Of a DNA stretch of 64,000 bases, positions 1-8,574 are shown piece by piece. The stretch is taken from assembly GCA_042854365.1 (NCBI GenBank), contig AP031437.1:2046001-2110000 (forward strand). Reading direction: 5' to 3'. The first letter of the stretch is position 1; each line of letters starts with the position of its first letter. Position numbers and translations under genes: made by a program. This DNA is from Anaeromassilibacillus sp001305115. Its GTDB lineage: Bacteria; Bacillota; Clostridia; Oscillospirales; Acutalibacteraceae. The notes beneath the pieces were generated by a model. The model was not told where the DNA came from. It saw only the letters and a program-made list of their open reading frames with translations, and searched no databases.

Positions 1-969
1 TTCCTGTGCCCCCTCCTTCTTTGCTTTCTCCTTTTTGACCCCAAACGGACGCGGGCGCGTCATACGCTCAATGTGCGGCACCAGGATGTTCATGAGGATA
101 ATGGAGAAGGATACCCCCTCTGGCAAAGAACCAAACATCCGAATCAACATAGTCAAAATTCCACAACCGACGGCAAATACAATTCGCCCGTTCCGGTTGA
201 TCGGAGAAGTTGTATAATCCGTCGCCATGAAAATGGAGCCGAGGAGCAATCCGCCGGACAAGAGCTCAAAGATCACATCGCGGCCAGCAAGCAACGAGAT
301 TACCGCCACGGTTCCCAAATAACAAAGCGGTATCACGGGGCTAATTACCTTGCGGACGATCAAATAGATGCCCCCTAAAAGCAAAGCGATCGCGCAAGTT
401 TCCCCTAAACAACCGGCACGTGCGCCAAGCAGCATATCCAAATGATTCGGAAGCTGGTCCGCCGCCCCCTGCTTGAGCAGTCCGAGCGGCGAAGCGGTCG
501 TAATTGCATCTGGGTTCCCGATGCGATACCAGAACGGCACCACCCAATTGCTCATCTTCGCTGGAAAGGAAGCCATCAGTACAATGCGTGCCGTCAAAGC
601 TGGATTGACAAAGTTCTGTCCAATACCGCCAAACATTTGCTTTACTACAACAATCGCTACCACACTGCCAAAAATTGCGATCAGCGGGCTGATGGTAACC
701 GGCAAATTAAAAGCGAGCAAAATTCCTGTGACAACCGCGCTCAGGTCAAAAATGGTGTTGTCACGCTTCATCACTCGGCGGCTAAGATATTCTGCCAGTA
801 CACAGGACCCCACACAGGTAAGAATCAAAATCAATGCCTGAACGCCGAATAATATACAGGAAGCAATGGCCGCGGGGGTCAACGCAATGATGACATCCAG
901 CATAATTTTCTGAGTAGTTGCCCCACTCCGCAGATGGGGCGAAGGAGATACGATCAATTTTTGCTCCAT
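1..969 (-). CDS. rnfD: Rnf complex subunit RnfD (partial, C-terminus beyond left edge)
   Basis: Membrane subunit of the Rnf complex, which moves electrons from ferredoxin to NAD+ and couples this to ion export. The reading frame stays open from its ATG to base 1, so 323 residues are visible and the C-terminus is outside the window. Many hydrophobic segments alternate with short loops, as in the NqrB/RnfD family. Residues 154-161 read D-A-I-T-T-A-S-P, the place where the family carries covalently bound FMN. The acceptor would here be Ser160 rather than the commoner Thr (inference). The ATG overlaps the rnfC stop by one base (TAATG), so translation is probably coupled. The remaining rnf genes should lie to the left of the window. 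Confidence 0.93.
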   Translation of the reverse strand, partial: MEQKLIVSPSPHLRSGATTQKIMLDVIIALTPAAIASCILFGVQALILILTCVGSCVLAEYLSRRVMKRDNTIFDLSAVVTGILLAFNLPVTISPLIAIFGSVVAIVVVKQMFGGIGQNFVNPALTARIVLMASFPAKMSNWVVPFWYRIGNPDAITTASPLGLLKQGAADQLPNHLDMLLGARAGCLGETCAIALLLGGIYLIVRKVISPVIPLCYLGTVAVISLLAGRDVIFELLSGGLLLGSIFMATDYTTSPINRNGRIVFAVGCGILTMLIRMFGSLPEGVSFSIILMNILVPHIERMTRPRPFGVKKEKAKKEGAQE

Positions 970-2312
970 TATTTCTTCCCTCCCGCGCTTTTTACCAAGG
1001 CTTTTCCTAGTCGGATTGCCTGCACCAAAGGCCGGTGCGCCGGGCAATTATAGGCGCAAGTGCCACATTCCATGCAGTCCATCACACTGTATTCCTGCAA
1101 TTCCTCTGCACGCTTAGCCTCCGCATATTTCTCCAACATCGTAGGTATCAGATGCATCGGACAGCCACTGACACAGCGGCCGCATCGAATACATGCGGTC
1201 GGTTCGTGTAAACGGGCTTCTTCCTCATCCAAGCAAATAATCCCGTTGTTTTGCTTGACGATTGGAAGACTGTCGTCTGTAATGGCAATACCCATCATGG
1301 GGCCACCCATCAAAATCTTTTTCGGTGGGGCTTTATACCCGCCGCAGAAACGGATAACCTCCTCAATCGGCGTGCCAATTGGAACGATGACATTCTGTGG
1401 ATATTGGATTGCCGAGCCATCGATAGTAACGCGCTTTTTTATCAGGGGCATCCCTGTCTTGAGATAATTGGCCAGGAATGCAACAGAGGTGATGTTCATC
1501 ACGATGCATCCCACATCCGCAGGCAGTTTTCCCATGGGAACCTCCCGGTCTGTGCAGGATTTGATGAGCACTTTCTCCGCCCCCTGCGGATAGGAGGCAT
1601 GGAGCGCCAAGACCCGCACGTGATTCCCCGGGTCCAGCTTCTCGTTGTCTGCCATTTTTCGCAGCGTTTCAATCACGTCGGGCTTGTTGTCCTCGACTGC
1701 AATAATGACTCGTTCGATTTCCAGCATATCCTTCACAGCATAAATTCCAGAAAGGACCGCCCAGGAGTTTTCCAACGCTTCCCGGTGATCTGCCGTTATG
1801 TAGGGCTCGCACTCTGCGGCATTGATAATCAGCGTGTCAATCCTTTTATCTGGTGAAACCTTCAATTTCACATGTGCTGGAAACCCCGCGCCACCCAGTC
1901 CAACCAGTCCGGATTCGCGCACTGCTTGAAGAAACGATTCCCGCGTATCCGCTTTTGGCGGCTGTACCTCCGGCGAGATCTTCATCTCTCCATCGGAATC
2001 GATGACAAGTGCATCCACATATTGACCCCCAGAGAGCATCACCTGGGTAACTGCACGCACCTTGCCGGAGACACTGGCGTGAATCGGTGCGCTGACAAAA
2101 GCCATACTGTCGGCGATTTTTTGGCCCACCAGAACCTCATCCCCCACCTTCACCAGGGGCGTACAGGGAGCTCCCACATGCTGCTGCATGGGAATGATCA
2201 CTTGCGTGGGCGGCGGCATGACAGCCGATTCCATCTGTGCCGTATTCTTTCGATGCGGCACATGTGCTCCGCCATGTGTTTTGAATGGCTTTTCCGGAAA
2301 TGCAAGTTCCAT
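969..2312 (-). CDS. rnfC: Rnf complex subunit RnfC
   Basis: Peripheral iron-sulfur and NADH-site subunit of the Rnf complex, 447 residues. Two ferredoxin-like cysteine clusters are visible near the C-terminus: C-I-R-C-G-R-C-x3-C-P from about residue 374 and C-M-E-C-G-T-C-x3-C-P from about residue 413. Each fits one [4Fe-4S] centre. The N-terminal half matches the RnfC/NqrF-type Complex1_51K fold. The start is the ATG before E-L-A-F-P-E, because GGAGGG lies the right distance upstream; an in-frame ATG eight codons earlier has no such site. The gene follows the Gx-transporter gene after 33 bases and runs into rnfD. Confidence 0.95.
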   Translation of the reverse strand: MELAFPEKPFKTHGGAHVPHRKNTAQMESAVMPPPTQVIIPMQQHVGAPCTPLVKVGDEVLVGQKIADSMAFVSAPIHASVSGKVRAVTQVMLSGGQYVDALVIDSDGEMKISPEVQPPKADTRESFLQAVRESGLVGLGGAGFPAHVKLKVSPDKRIDTLIINAAECEPYITADHREALENSWAVLSGIYAVKDMLEIERVIIAVEDNKPDVIETLRKMADNEKLDPGNHVRVLALHASYPQGAEKVLIKSCTDREVPMGKLPADVGCIVMNITSVAFLANYLKTGMPLIKKRVTIDGSAIQYPQNVIVPIGTPIEEVIRFCGGYKAPPKKILMGGPMMGIAITDDSLPIVKQNNGIICLDEEEARLHEPTACIRCGRCVSGCPMHLIPTMLEKYAEAKRAEELQEYSVMDCMECGTCAYNCPAHRPLVQAIRLGKALVKSAGGKK

Positions 2313-2345
2313 TCTTTTCCCTCCATTTTCAAACATACTTTCTTC

Positions 2346-2888
2346 CTAAGCATCCCGTTCAATGGGACGCCATTTATCGAGTAACGGCATCACTGCACGA
2401 AGCACCAACCCCGTGAGAATACCGGAACACACACCAAATAAAAGCAACCATGGAATATACCAGACGATTGCAGGCGTTGTAAGCAACGCCGCCACACACA
2501 ACTGCGCTGCATTGTGTGAAAGCGCTCCCGCCACGCCAAGGCCGATCATTCCGAACGGATTCCCTTTTAATCGCAGGAAAAACCACATTACCAGCGTACT
2601 GGCCACTCCTCCCGAAAGGCTCATCAGCATCGCCACAAATCCACGTGTTATTCCAGCGAATAATCCTTTTAAAATTGCAATACACAATGCCGGGCCAAGT
2701 CCCACCGTCCCTGCAGCGTACATGGTCACCAAATTGGACAGCCCTAACTTTGCTCCAGGTGGCAATACCGGAATGGGAGGAAGCATCCCCTCCCATGCAG
2801 ACAGCACCAATGCCAGCGTCCCTAATAGGCCGTTAAACGCAATGCGCTGCGTTCTAGGCGATAGATTTAAATATCCCTGCTGTCTCAT
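2346..2888 (-). CDS. Gx transporter family membrane protein
   Basis: Small integral membrane protein of 180 residues, with about five hydrophobic segments and a conserved G-A-K-L-G-L-S-N-L stretch near residue 48. It belongs to the family once labelled heptaprenyl diphosphate synthase component I and now called Gx transporter. Its substrate is unknown. It sits between the NusG-II gene and rnfC, a position seen in many clostridial Rnf operons, so a role in electron-transport assembly or cofactor supply is inferred. The ATG at 2888 is preferred because a GGG/GGATGG-type ribosome site precedes it. A TTG at 2930, overlapping the previous stop, is an alternative start. Confidence 0.8.
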   Translation of the reverse strand: MRQQGYLNLSPRTQRIAFNGLLGTLALVLSAWEGMLPPIPVLPPGAKLGLSNLVTMYAAGTVGLGPALCIAILKGLFAGITRGFVAMLMSLSGGVASTLVMWFFLRLKGNPFGMIGLGVAGALSHNAAQLCVAALLTTPAIVWYIPWLLLFGVCSGILTGLVLRAVMPLLDKWRPIERDA

Positions 2889-2926
2889 CGTCCATCCCTT
2901 TCCCAATCGAAACGCACACAATGACC

Positions 2927-3325
2927 TCAACCGGTCACCCCGTCAAATCCGGAAGTTCCACCGGATTCTAGCCGTACAGAAACACGCGCAGGCAGACACA
3001 CAGCCGACTGTCCCGGCCGTGTCAATTTCCCTGTGCGTATACAGGTTTTGTCCGGGCATGCAGACGAAAAGAAGGAAATCGCTCCCGGTTCCACCAACAG
3101 CTTGACCTGATATGGACCGCCAAGGGCCAGTTCTTCCGTTTGAGTCTGTCTGTCTAAATCTATGCGGCGGATAACCTGTCCATTCTGTTCCACCACCGCG
3201 ATACATTCCTCCACCGGACGTAGCTGGAACCACGCGGCTAAACATCCAGCAAGTGCCAGTAGGATGGCGATCAACACGACATCCTGCTTCTTCAACAAGC
3301 GCGTCCGATTTTCCCGCCCGTTCAT
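2927..3325 (-). CDS. NusG domain II-containing protein
   Basis: A 132-residue protein with one N-terminal membrane anchor (about residues 12-32) followed by a compact NusG-II domain that should face outward. Two cysteines occur in the segment S-S-A-C-P-D-K-T-C, as is usual for this family. Function is unproven; the family is repeatedly found beside apbE and rnf genes in Clostridia. The ATG overlaps the apbE stop as ATGA, so it is translationally coupled to apbE. The next gene begins 38 bases downstream. Confidence 0.82.
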   Translation of the reverse strand: MNGRENRTRLLKKQDVVLIAILLALAGCLAAWFQLRPVEECIAVVEQNGQVIRRIDLDRQTQTEELALGGPYQVKLLVEPGAISFFSSACPDKTCIRTGKLTRPGQSAVCLPARVSVRLESGGTSGFDGVTG

Positions 3326-4383
3326 GATACAAGCGTGTAGGCGTCCGACGTAAGTTGAAAGGCATCTTCTAAGGAATCGGATACCCAAACACGTCCATCC
3401 TCTGCAATAAAAACGCCGCCTGCATCATAGTGCTCTAGTAGGCTCATTCCCCTCTCTTCTCCGAGTACAAAAGCCGCCGTGGATAGCGCGTCGCTTAACG
3501 CACCACTGTCGGAAACCACGGTGACGGAAACGAGTCCACTTTCTGCCGGATATCCGGTTTTCGGGTCGAGAATATGATGATAGGTCTTGCCATTCTCCGT
3601 AAAATTCTTTTCGTACGAACCGGAAGTGGAAACAAAACCGGATGCCAAATCCAACAACCCCATCTCTTCCGCTTTGTCATCGCCACTTTGAGGATCGCGG
3701 ACAGCCAACCGCCAAAGGCTTCCATCGGGTTTTTCCCCATATAAGCCAATACTGCCGCCCACTGCGATAATCCCAGCTTTCACCCCTGCCTCCTGGTAGG
3801 CCTGCACCGCTGTATCACACGCTGCACCCTTTCCAATACCACCGAGGTCGAGAGCGGCCCCATGGATCTTTAAAGAAGCCTCGGAAGTTTCTTTGTCAAC
3901 TCGAAGGTTGTGATAGTCCACAAAAGTCCGGTATGTCTCGATCTCTTCTTCGTCCGGCAAGTGTTGGTTTTCTCCTCCAAAATCCCATAGGGAACTGACC
4001 GGCAAGACCGTCGGGTCGTAAGCCCCCTCCGATTGCTCTGCCACATGAAGAGCCATTTCCAATAAATCCGCTGTCTGGGGTTCAATCGCAATCCAATCCG
4101 TTCCTGCCGCTGCATTCAAACGCGCAATGTCGGAATCCTCCATCCGCCAGGAAATCTGATTTTCTAAACGCTGTACCGCATTGGCCGCCTCGGATGCAGC
4201 ATCCTCTCCCATACGGCCATAAACCGTCTGCTGGACATAGCTTCCCATTGCATATTCTGTGCTGGTAAACGGTTGCCGGTCACGTTGCTGTATGTACCAT
4301 TGGCGGCCGGCAAATACCAACACCAAAACAACTGCAAAAAACGCCAACGCCCGGCCGATTTTCCATTTTTTCTGATTCTTCAT
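3322..4383 (-). CDS. apbE: FAD:protein FMN transferase (ApbE), membrane-anchored
   Basis: ApbE moves FMN from FAD onto a Thr or Ser of target proteins on the outer face of the membrane; RnfG and RnfD are its classic clients. The 353-residue product starts with a basic stretch and one hydrophobic segment (about residues 8-28) and then shows the ApbE core, including E-Y-A-M-G-S-Y near the start, the D-L-G-G-I-G-K-G-A loop and a late T-S-G-S-Y-E segment. The ATG at 4383 is chosen because GGAGG sits five bases upstream; an earlier in-frame ATG lacks a site. As first gene of the Rnf operon it is well placed to flavinylate that complex. Confidence 0.93.
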   Translation of the reverse strand: MKNQKKWKIGRALAFFAVVLVLVFAGRQWYIQQRDRQPFTSTEYAMGSYVQQTVYGRMGEDAASEAANAVQRLENQISWRMEDSDIARLNAAAGTDWIAIEPQTADLLEMALHVAEQSEGAYDPTVLPVSSLWDFGGENQHLPDEEEIETYRTFVDYHNLRVDKETSEASLKIHGAALDLGGIGKGAACDTAVQAYQEAGVKAGIIAVGGSIGLYGEKPDGSLWRLAVRDPQSGDDKAEEMGLLDLASGFVSTSGSYEKNFTENGKTYHHILDPKTGYPAESGLVSVTVVSDSGALSDALSTAAFVLGEERGMSLLEHYDAGGVFIAEDGRVWVSDSLEDAFQLTSDAYTLVS

Positions 4384-4424
4384 GGGTTCCTCCAAAGCGG
4401 CTCACATGCCTCTATACAAAATAT

Positions 4425-4454
4425 AGTATACCATACTCTTGATAGAGCAAGCAA
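4425..4454 (-). promoter_or_regulatory. Promoter of the apbE-rnf operon
   Basis: On the minus strand a -35 box TTGCTT and a -10 box TATACT are separated by 18 bases, about 40 bases upstream of the apbE ATG. The -10 lies inside a small palindrome (AGTAT-ACC-ATACT) that could be an operator. Confidence 0.6.
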
Positions 4455-4627
4455 ACGATCGGGACATTTTTCAACTGGTTATTTGTAAGAAATTGAAGCA
4501 AAAAAAGTGTTGAATTTCTCTCTCCCTGCACATTCCACAAAATCACACCAGAAAGGCGAAAATTACCCAACTTTTTTTGTCGTATTCAACAAATTCCTTT
4601 TGAACTGCTTTCCAACGTCTATTCTTA

Positions 4628-4636
4628 TGCTATACT
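4628..4636 (+). promoter_or_regulatory. Extended -10 promoter for the YbaK-type gene
   Basis: TGCTATACT is an extended -10 element about 70 bases upstream of the start at 4709. No good -35 box lies at the usual distance, which an extended -10 can tolerate. The remainder of 4384-4708 shows no gene. Confidence 0.45.
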
Positions 4637-4708
4637 TTGTTAGAATTATGTTATGGAAAGAGCCGCAACAACCCAGCCGGTTGAGTAGCGGTATGGAGGG
4701 ACGTATTC

Positions 4709-5212
4709 ATGTCAGGAATTGAAACCGTAAAACGGTATTTAGAACCCTATGGGGTAGCCGATCGCGTACAGGAATTTTCCGTTTCCAGCGCCACAGTGGA
4801 GTTAGCCGCACAGGCGCTCGGCGTGGAACCTGCACGTATTGCCAAGACGATTTCTCTGCAAGCGGATAACGGCTGCATCTTAGTCGTCGCCGCTGGCGAT
4901 GCCAAGATTGACAACGGTAAATTTAAAGCAGAATTTCATCGGAAAGCCAAAATGTTGAATGCGGAGGAAGTGTTGCCCCTTACGGGCCATCCAGTAGGAG
5001 GCGTATGCCCCTTTGCCAATCCAAATACCGCAGCAGTGTATTGTGACGTCTCTTTAAAACGCTTTGCAACGGTTTTTCCTGCCTGCGGTACGGCAAACTC
5101 TGCCATTGAATTGAATTGTGAGGAACTCTTCCGGTATTCTCACAGTCTAAAGTGGGTGGATGTGTGTAAAAATTGGGAGACGGAGGGAATTGCAAATGCG
5201 GATGCGCAATAA
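4709..5212 (+). CDS. YbaK/EbsC-family aminoacyl-tRNA deacylase
   Basis: A 167-residue single-domain protein of the YbaK/ProX editing family, which hydrolyses wrongly charged tRNA (often Cys-tRNA-Pro). The domain fills the whole chain; the family core is seen in A-K-T-I-S-L-Q near residue 47, the D-A-K-I-D-N-G-K-F-K segment and the G-G-V-C-P-F-A motif around residue 95. GGAGGG precedes the ATG by nine bases. The 3' end overlaps trmB by 17 bases, so the two tRNA-related genes form a coupled pair. The exact substrate cannot be read from sequence. Confidence 0.88.
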   Translation: MSGIETVKRYLEPYGVADRVQEFSVSSATVELAAQALGVEPARIAKTISLQADNGCILVVAAGDAKIDNGKFKAEFHRKAKMLNAEEVLPLTGHPVGGVCPFANPNTAAVYCDVSLKRFATVFPACGTANSAIELNCEELFRYSHSLKWVDVCKNWETEGIANADAQ

Positions 5213-5870
5213 ACCATGGGCGACTCCGGAATTAAACGCCTGCCCCTTTTTTGTCCGCGGTCCAGAGCGCATGGCTGGCAAATGGCAGGATTGGTTTTCT
5301 CAAAAGCAGCCGATTCACTTGGAGCTTGGCTGTGGAAAAGGTTGGTACATCGCCGGATTGGCTCCCAAAAATCCAAACATCAACTACCTTGGAGTGGACC
5401 TAAAAGATATTGTTTTGGCGCCCGCCAAGCGCATTGTGGAGGCTGCATTTGCTGAAATCGGACAGCCCGTTGACAATGTCGGGTTAACCGCCTATAATGT
5501 GGAACAAATCTGCAATATTCTTCGCCCAGAAGATGGTGTGGAGCGCATTTGCATCAATTTTTGCAATCCCTGGCCGCGCGCAAAGCACAACAAGCGCCGC
5601 TTGACCCATCCGCGCCGTTTAAACGATTATAAGCAATTCCTCAAGCCGGGTGGTGAACTTTGGTTCAAAACAGACGATGATGGCCTTTTCTCCGATACGC
5701 TGGCATATGTAAAGGAAAGTGGATTTGCACTTTTATCTCAGACAATGGATTTACATAAAAGTCCAGATTTTTTTGAGCAGGATGCCCCGACCGAACATGA
5801 AAAGATGTTCACCGAACAGGGGATTCCCATCAAAGCGTTGATCGCACGTTGGGAGCCGCCCGTCGAATGA
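5196..5870 (+). CDS. trmB: tRNA (guanine-N7-)-methyltransferase
   Basis: Makes m7G46 in tRNA using S-adenosylmethionine. The 224-residue protein shows the SAM-binding motif E-L-G-C-G-K-G and the later family signature N-P-W-P-R followed by K-R-R-L. The C-terminal T-E-H-E-K-M-F segment is the other conserved TrmB block. The ATG at 5196 is favoured by GGAGGG eight bases upstream; it lies inside the end of the preceding gene. Length is normal for the family. Confidence 0.95.
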   Translation: MRMRNKPWATPELNACPFFVRGPERMAGKWQDWFSQKQPIHLELGCGKGWYIAGLAPKNPNINYLGVDLKDIVLAPAKRIVEAAFAEIGQPVDNVGLTAYNVEQICNILRPEDGVERICINFCNPWPRAKHNKRRLTHPRRLNDYKQFLKPGGELWFKTDDDGLFSDTLAYVKESGFALLSQTMDLHKSPDFFEQDAPTEHEKMFTEQGIPIKALIARWEPPVE

Positions 5871-5892
5871 ATGTATCTCATATGTATTTTGC

Positions 5893-5921
5893 TTGACAGG
5901 CGTCGTTTTGTGCCGTATAAT
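5893..5921 (+). promoter_or_regulatory. Consensus promoter of metNIQ
   Basis: TTGACA and TATAAT separated by exactly 17 bases, a perfect vegetative sigma-A promoter. Transcription should start near 5928, giving a leader of roughly 85 bases. Confidence 0.88.
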
Positions 5922-5938
5922 TCCTATTAAATCAGTAA
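5920..5938 (+). promoter_or_regulatory. Operator-like 19-mer at the metNIQ start site
   Basis: ATTCCTATTAAATCAGTAA overlaps the end of the -10 box and the expected start point. It matches 18 of 19 bases of a sequence at the cysK promoter (24241-24259, reverse strand). A shared repressor is inferred; the Rrf2 regulators beside cysK are the obvious candidates. Confidence 0.6.
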
Positions 5939-5945
5939 TAATTAA

Positions 5946-5970
5946 GGGATACTCTGCGGCTCGGTATCCC
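5946..5970 (+). other. Leader hairpin before metN
   Basis: Perfect 7-bp inverted repeat GGGATAC/GTATCCC with an 11-base loop in the metN leader. It lacks a following T-run, so it is not an ordinary terminator. The leader is too short for a SAM-I riboswitch. Confidence 0.5.
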
Positions 5971-6012
5971 ACCAAAAGATGGAAAGAGGGGTGCAGTGTG
6001 GAAGGTAAACCG

Positions 6013-7017
6013 ATGATCGAAATTCGCTCCTTGAGCAAAACCTTCCGGGGAAAGAACACGGAAGTCCATGCGCTGCGGGACATCAACCTGAAAATCGAAG
6101 AAGGCGACATCTTCGGAATTATCGGTATGAGCGGTGCAGGAAAAAGTACGCTGGTGCGCTGTATGAACATGCTGGAGGTTCCTACGGAGGGGACTGTATT
6201 CTTCAATGGTATGGACCTTTCCAAGCTAAATCGCAAACAACTGCGTGAAGCACGTCGCTCGATGGGCATGATTTTCCAACAGTTCAATCTACTGATGCAG
6301 CGGACAGCAGAAGCAAACATCTGCTTTCCATTGGAGATCTCCGGAGTAGACAAGATCACCGCCAGAAAACGCGCGAAAGAACTTTTAGAGCTTGTCGGGT
6401 TAGCCGATAAGGCAAAGGCCTACCCCTCTCAGCTTTCAGGTGGACAGAAACAGCGCATCGCCATCGCCCGTGCGCTTGCAACCAATCCGAAGGTACTTCT
6501 ATGCGATGAAGCGACTTCCGCCCTAGACCCAAATACAACGGCTTCTATCCTTTCGTTATTAAAGGATATCAACCGCCGTCTGGGAATCACCATTGTAATT
6601 ATCACGCATGAAATGAGCGTGATCGAAGAAATCTGTAACCGGGTGGCCATCATCAGTGAGAGCAAAATTGCCGAGTGCGGTGAGGTTACAGAGATCTTCT
6701 CCCACCCCAAGACACCGGCTGCACAACATTTGGTCTTTCCTGAGGGGAAACATACTACCGAGCAATTCACCGGCAAGCATGCAATTCGCATTGTATTCGA
6801 TGGGAGTTCCTCTTTTGAACCTGTGATCGCAAACATGGTGCTGGAATATAAGTCCCCTGTCAATATTCTATTTGCAGACACAAAAAATATGGACGGCAAA
6901 GCTTTCGGTCAAATCGTGATCCAATTGCCGGAAGATGTCTCTCTTGCGGAAAAGATGCAGCGGTATCTGCATCTGCGGGGATTGACCGTAGAGGAGGTGA
7001 GCGGAAATGTGGGATGA
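6013..7017 (+). CDS. metN: Methionine ABC transporter ATP-binding protein
   Basis: ATPase of the D/L-methionine importer. It has 334 residues with Walker A G-M-S-G-A-G-K-S-T (about residues 38-46), signature L-S-G-G-Q-K-Q-R, Walker B L-L-C-D-E-A and the switch histidine in I-I-T-H-E-M-S. The C-terminal ~95 residues match the NIL domain, which in MetN binds methionine and inhibits transport when the pool is full. The ATG at 6013 gives the conserved M-I-E-I start. A GTG at 5998 with a better-placed AGAGGGG site is a real alternative that would add five residues. The gene overlaps metI by 11 bases. Confidence 0.94.
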   Translation: MIEIRSLSKTFRGKNTEVHALRDINLKIEEGDIFGIIGMSGAGKSTLVRCMNMLEVPTEGTVFFNGMDLSKLNRKQLREARRSMGMIFQQFNLLMQRTAEANICFPLEISGVDKITARKRAKELLELVGLADKAKAYPSQLSGGQKQRIAIARALATNPKVLLCDEATSALDPNTTASILSLLKDINRRLGITIVIITHEMSVIEEICNRVAIISESKIAECGEVTEIFSHPKTPAAQHLVFPEGKHTTEQFTGKHAIRIVFDGSSSFEPVIANMVLEYKSPVNILFADTKNMDGKAFGQIVIQLPEDVSLAEKMQRYLHLRGLTVEEVSGNVG

Positions 7018-7666
7018 ATCCACGCTGCAAATGTTGTTACAAGGCGTTGGTGAAACCCTGTATATGACACTGGGGTCCACCCTGTTCGCCTATGTGATTG
7101 GACTTCCATTGGGTGTTCTGCTCGTCATGTGCGCCTCGGACGGGATCCGCCCACATCCAGTCCTGTACAAAATTTTGGATGTGGTGGTCAATTTGACCCG
7201 GTCTTTCCCATTCATCATCCTATTAATTGCTGTTTTGCCGTTCACTCGTTGGCTGCTCGGTACCACACTCGGCCCTACCGCAGTCATTGTCCCCCTGACG
7301 ATCTCTGCCGCCCCGTTTGTGGCGCGGTTGGTCGAGGGGTCTCTCAAAGAAGTCGATGTTGGTGTGATTGAAGCATCTCAATCGATGGGAGCTTCCGCTT
7401 TCCAGATCATTTGGAAAGTCCTTCTTCCAGAGGCACGCCCTTCGCTCATCGTCAACTGTGCCATTGCCATCACGACCATTCTTGGATATACTGCGATGGC
7501 AGGATTTGTCGGCGGTGGAGGATTAGGAGACATTGCCATACGCTTCGGTTATTACCGACGTGAAGAGGATATTATGCTCATCACCGTCGTCCTCTTGATC
7601 GTTGTGGTTCAGGTATTCCAAGGGCTGGGGCTTTGGGTAGCCAGGCGACTCGACCGGCGGAAATAA
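7007..7666 (+). CDS. metI: Methionine ABC transporter permease
   Basis: Membrane subunit of the importer, 219 residues with five or six hydrophobic spans. The EAA loop that docks on the ATPase is seen as E-A-S-Q-S-M-G-A-S near residue 123. A perfect AGGAGGTGA site lies inside the end of metN, and the ATG overlaps metN, so synthesis of the two is coupled. Confidence 0.95.
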   Translation: MWDESTLQMLLQGVGETLYMTLGSTLFAYVIGLPLGVLLVMCASDGIRPHPVLYKILDVVVNLTRSFPFIILLIAVLPFTRWLLGTTLGPTAVIVPLTISAAPFVARLVEGSLKEVDVGVIEASQSMGASAFQIIWKVLLPEARPSLIVNCAIAITTILGYTAMAGFVGGGGLGDIAIRFGYYRREEDIMLITVVLLIVVVQVFQGLGLWVARRLDRRK

Positions 7667-7722
7667 ATTTGGAAAAACAGAATGTTTTTTCCATCTGTTG
7701 AAAAAACAAGGAGGATTCTCTC

Positions 7723-8562
7723 ATGAAAAAGATTTTTGCAATTTTGTTGGCTGTTGCACTTTCCGCTACTGTTTTAGCTGGATGCCAATCCGGCGGTAAT
7801 ACCTCTTCCGAAACAAATGCAACCAATTCTGAAGCTAAAGTCATTAAAGTAGGGGCTTCTCCTGCCCCTCATGCAGAAATTCTTGCGGTCGCCAGTGATC
7901 TTCTTAAAGAACAGGGCTATGAGCTGGATGTCGTCGAATTTTCCGATTATGTGCAGCCGAACCTTGCGCTCTCTGAGGGCGAACTGGATGCAAACTATTT
8001 CCAGCATCAGACCTATCTGGACAACTTTAACGAGGAGTATGGCACGGAATTGGTCTCCATCGGTGCAATCCATTACGAGCCCCTCGGCATTTATGCCGGC
8101 CGTACTGCCTCATTGGACAACCTCCCGGACAATGCGACCATTGCCGTCCCGAATGATACGACCAATGAAGCGCGCGCACTCCTGTTGCTCCAAGATCAGG
8201 GCTTCATCGAAGTGGATGAATCCGCTGGATTAAATGCGACAGTGAAGGACATCACCAATAATCCCAAGAATATTCAAATAACGGAAATTGAGGCGGCACA
8301 GTTGTCCCGCATTCTTCCCGATGTCGATCTCGCCGTCATCAACGGAAATTACGCCATCGACGGCGGCCTAAAAATCAGCGACGCTTTGGCCGTGGAAGAG
8401 AGCGGTTCTGTTGCGACAACCGCCTACCCCAATGTGATCGCTGTTCGCAAGGGAGACGAAGACCGCCCGGAATTGAAGGCGCTTGTGGATGCCCTGAAGA
8501 GCGACACTGTTAAGCAGTATATCAATGAAACTTATGCGGGTTCCGTTGTTCCAATTGAGTGA
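7723..8562 (+). CDS. metQ: Methionine-binding lipoprotein (NlpA/MetQ family)
   Basis: Extracellular substrate-binding lipoprotein of the importer, 279 residues. The signal peptide ends in the lipobox L-A-G-C with Cys21 as the lipidated residue, followed by a Ser/Asn/Thr-rich linker. The mature part has the NlpA pattern, including K-V-G-A-S-P-A-P-H and N-Y-F-Q-H near residue 87. It follows metI after 56 bases with its own AGGAGG-type site and is closed by a strong terminator, ending the operon. Confidence 0.95.
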   Translation: MKKIFAILLAVALSATVLAGCQSGGNTSSETNATNSEAKVIKVGASPAPHAEILAVASDLLKEQGYELDVVEFSDYVQPNLALSEGELDANYFQHQTYLDNFNEEYGTELVSIGAIHYEPLGIYAGRTASLDNLPDNATIAVPNDTTNEARALLLLQDQGFIEVDESAGLNATVKDITNNPKNIQITEIEAAQLSRILPDVDLAVINGNYAIDGGLKISDALAVEESGSVATTAYPNVIAVRKGDEDRPELKALVDALKSDTVKQYINETYAGSVVPIE

Positions 8563-8574
8563 ACCGCAAACGTC

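Noticed and set aside
5922..6012. SAM (S-box) riboswitch before metN
   Set aside because: The leader is only about 85 bases and lacks the conserved S-box core and a terminator; a protein operator explains the site better.
5893..6012. N-terminal extension of MetN to 5893
   Set aside because: The extra codons cover the promoter and leader and have no ribosome site.
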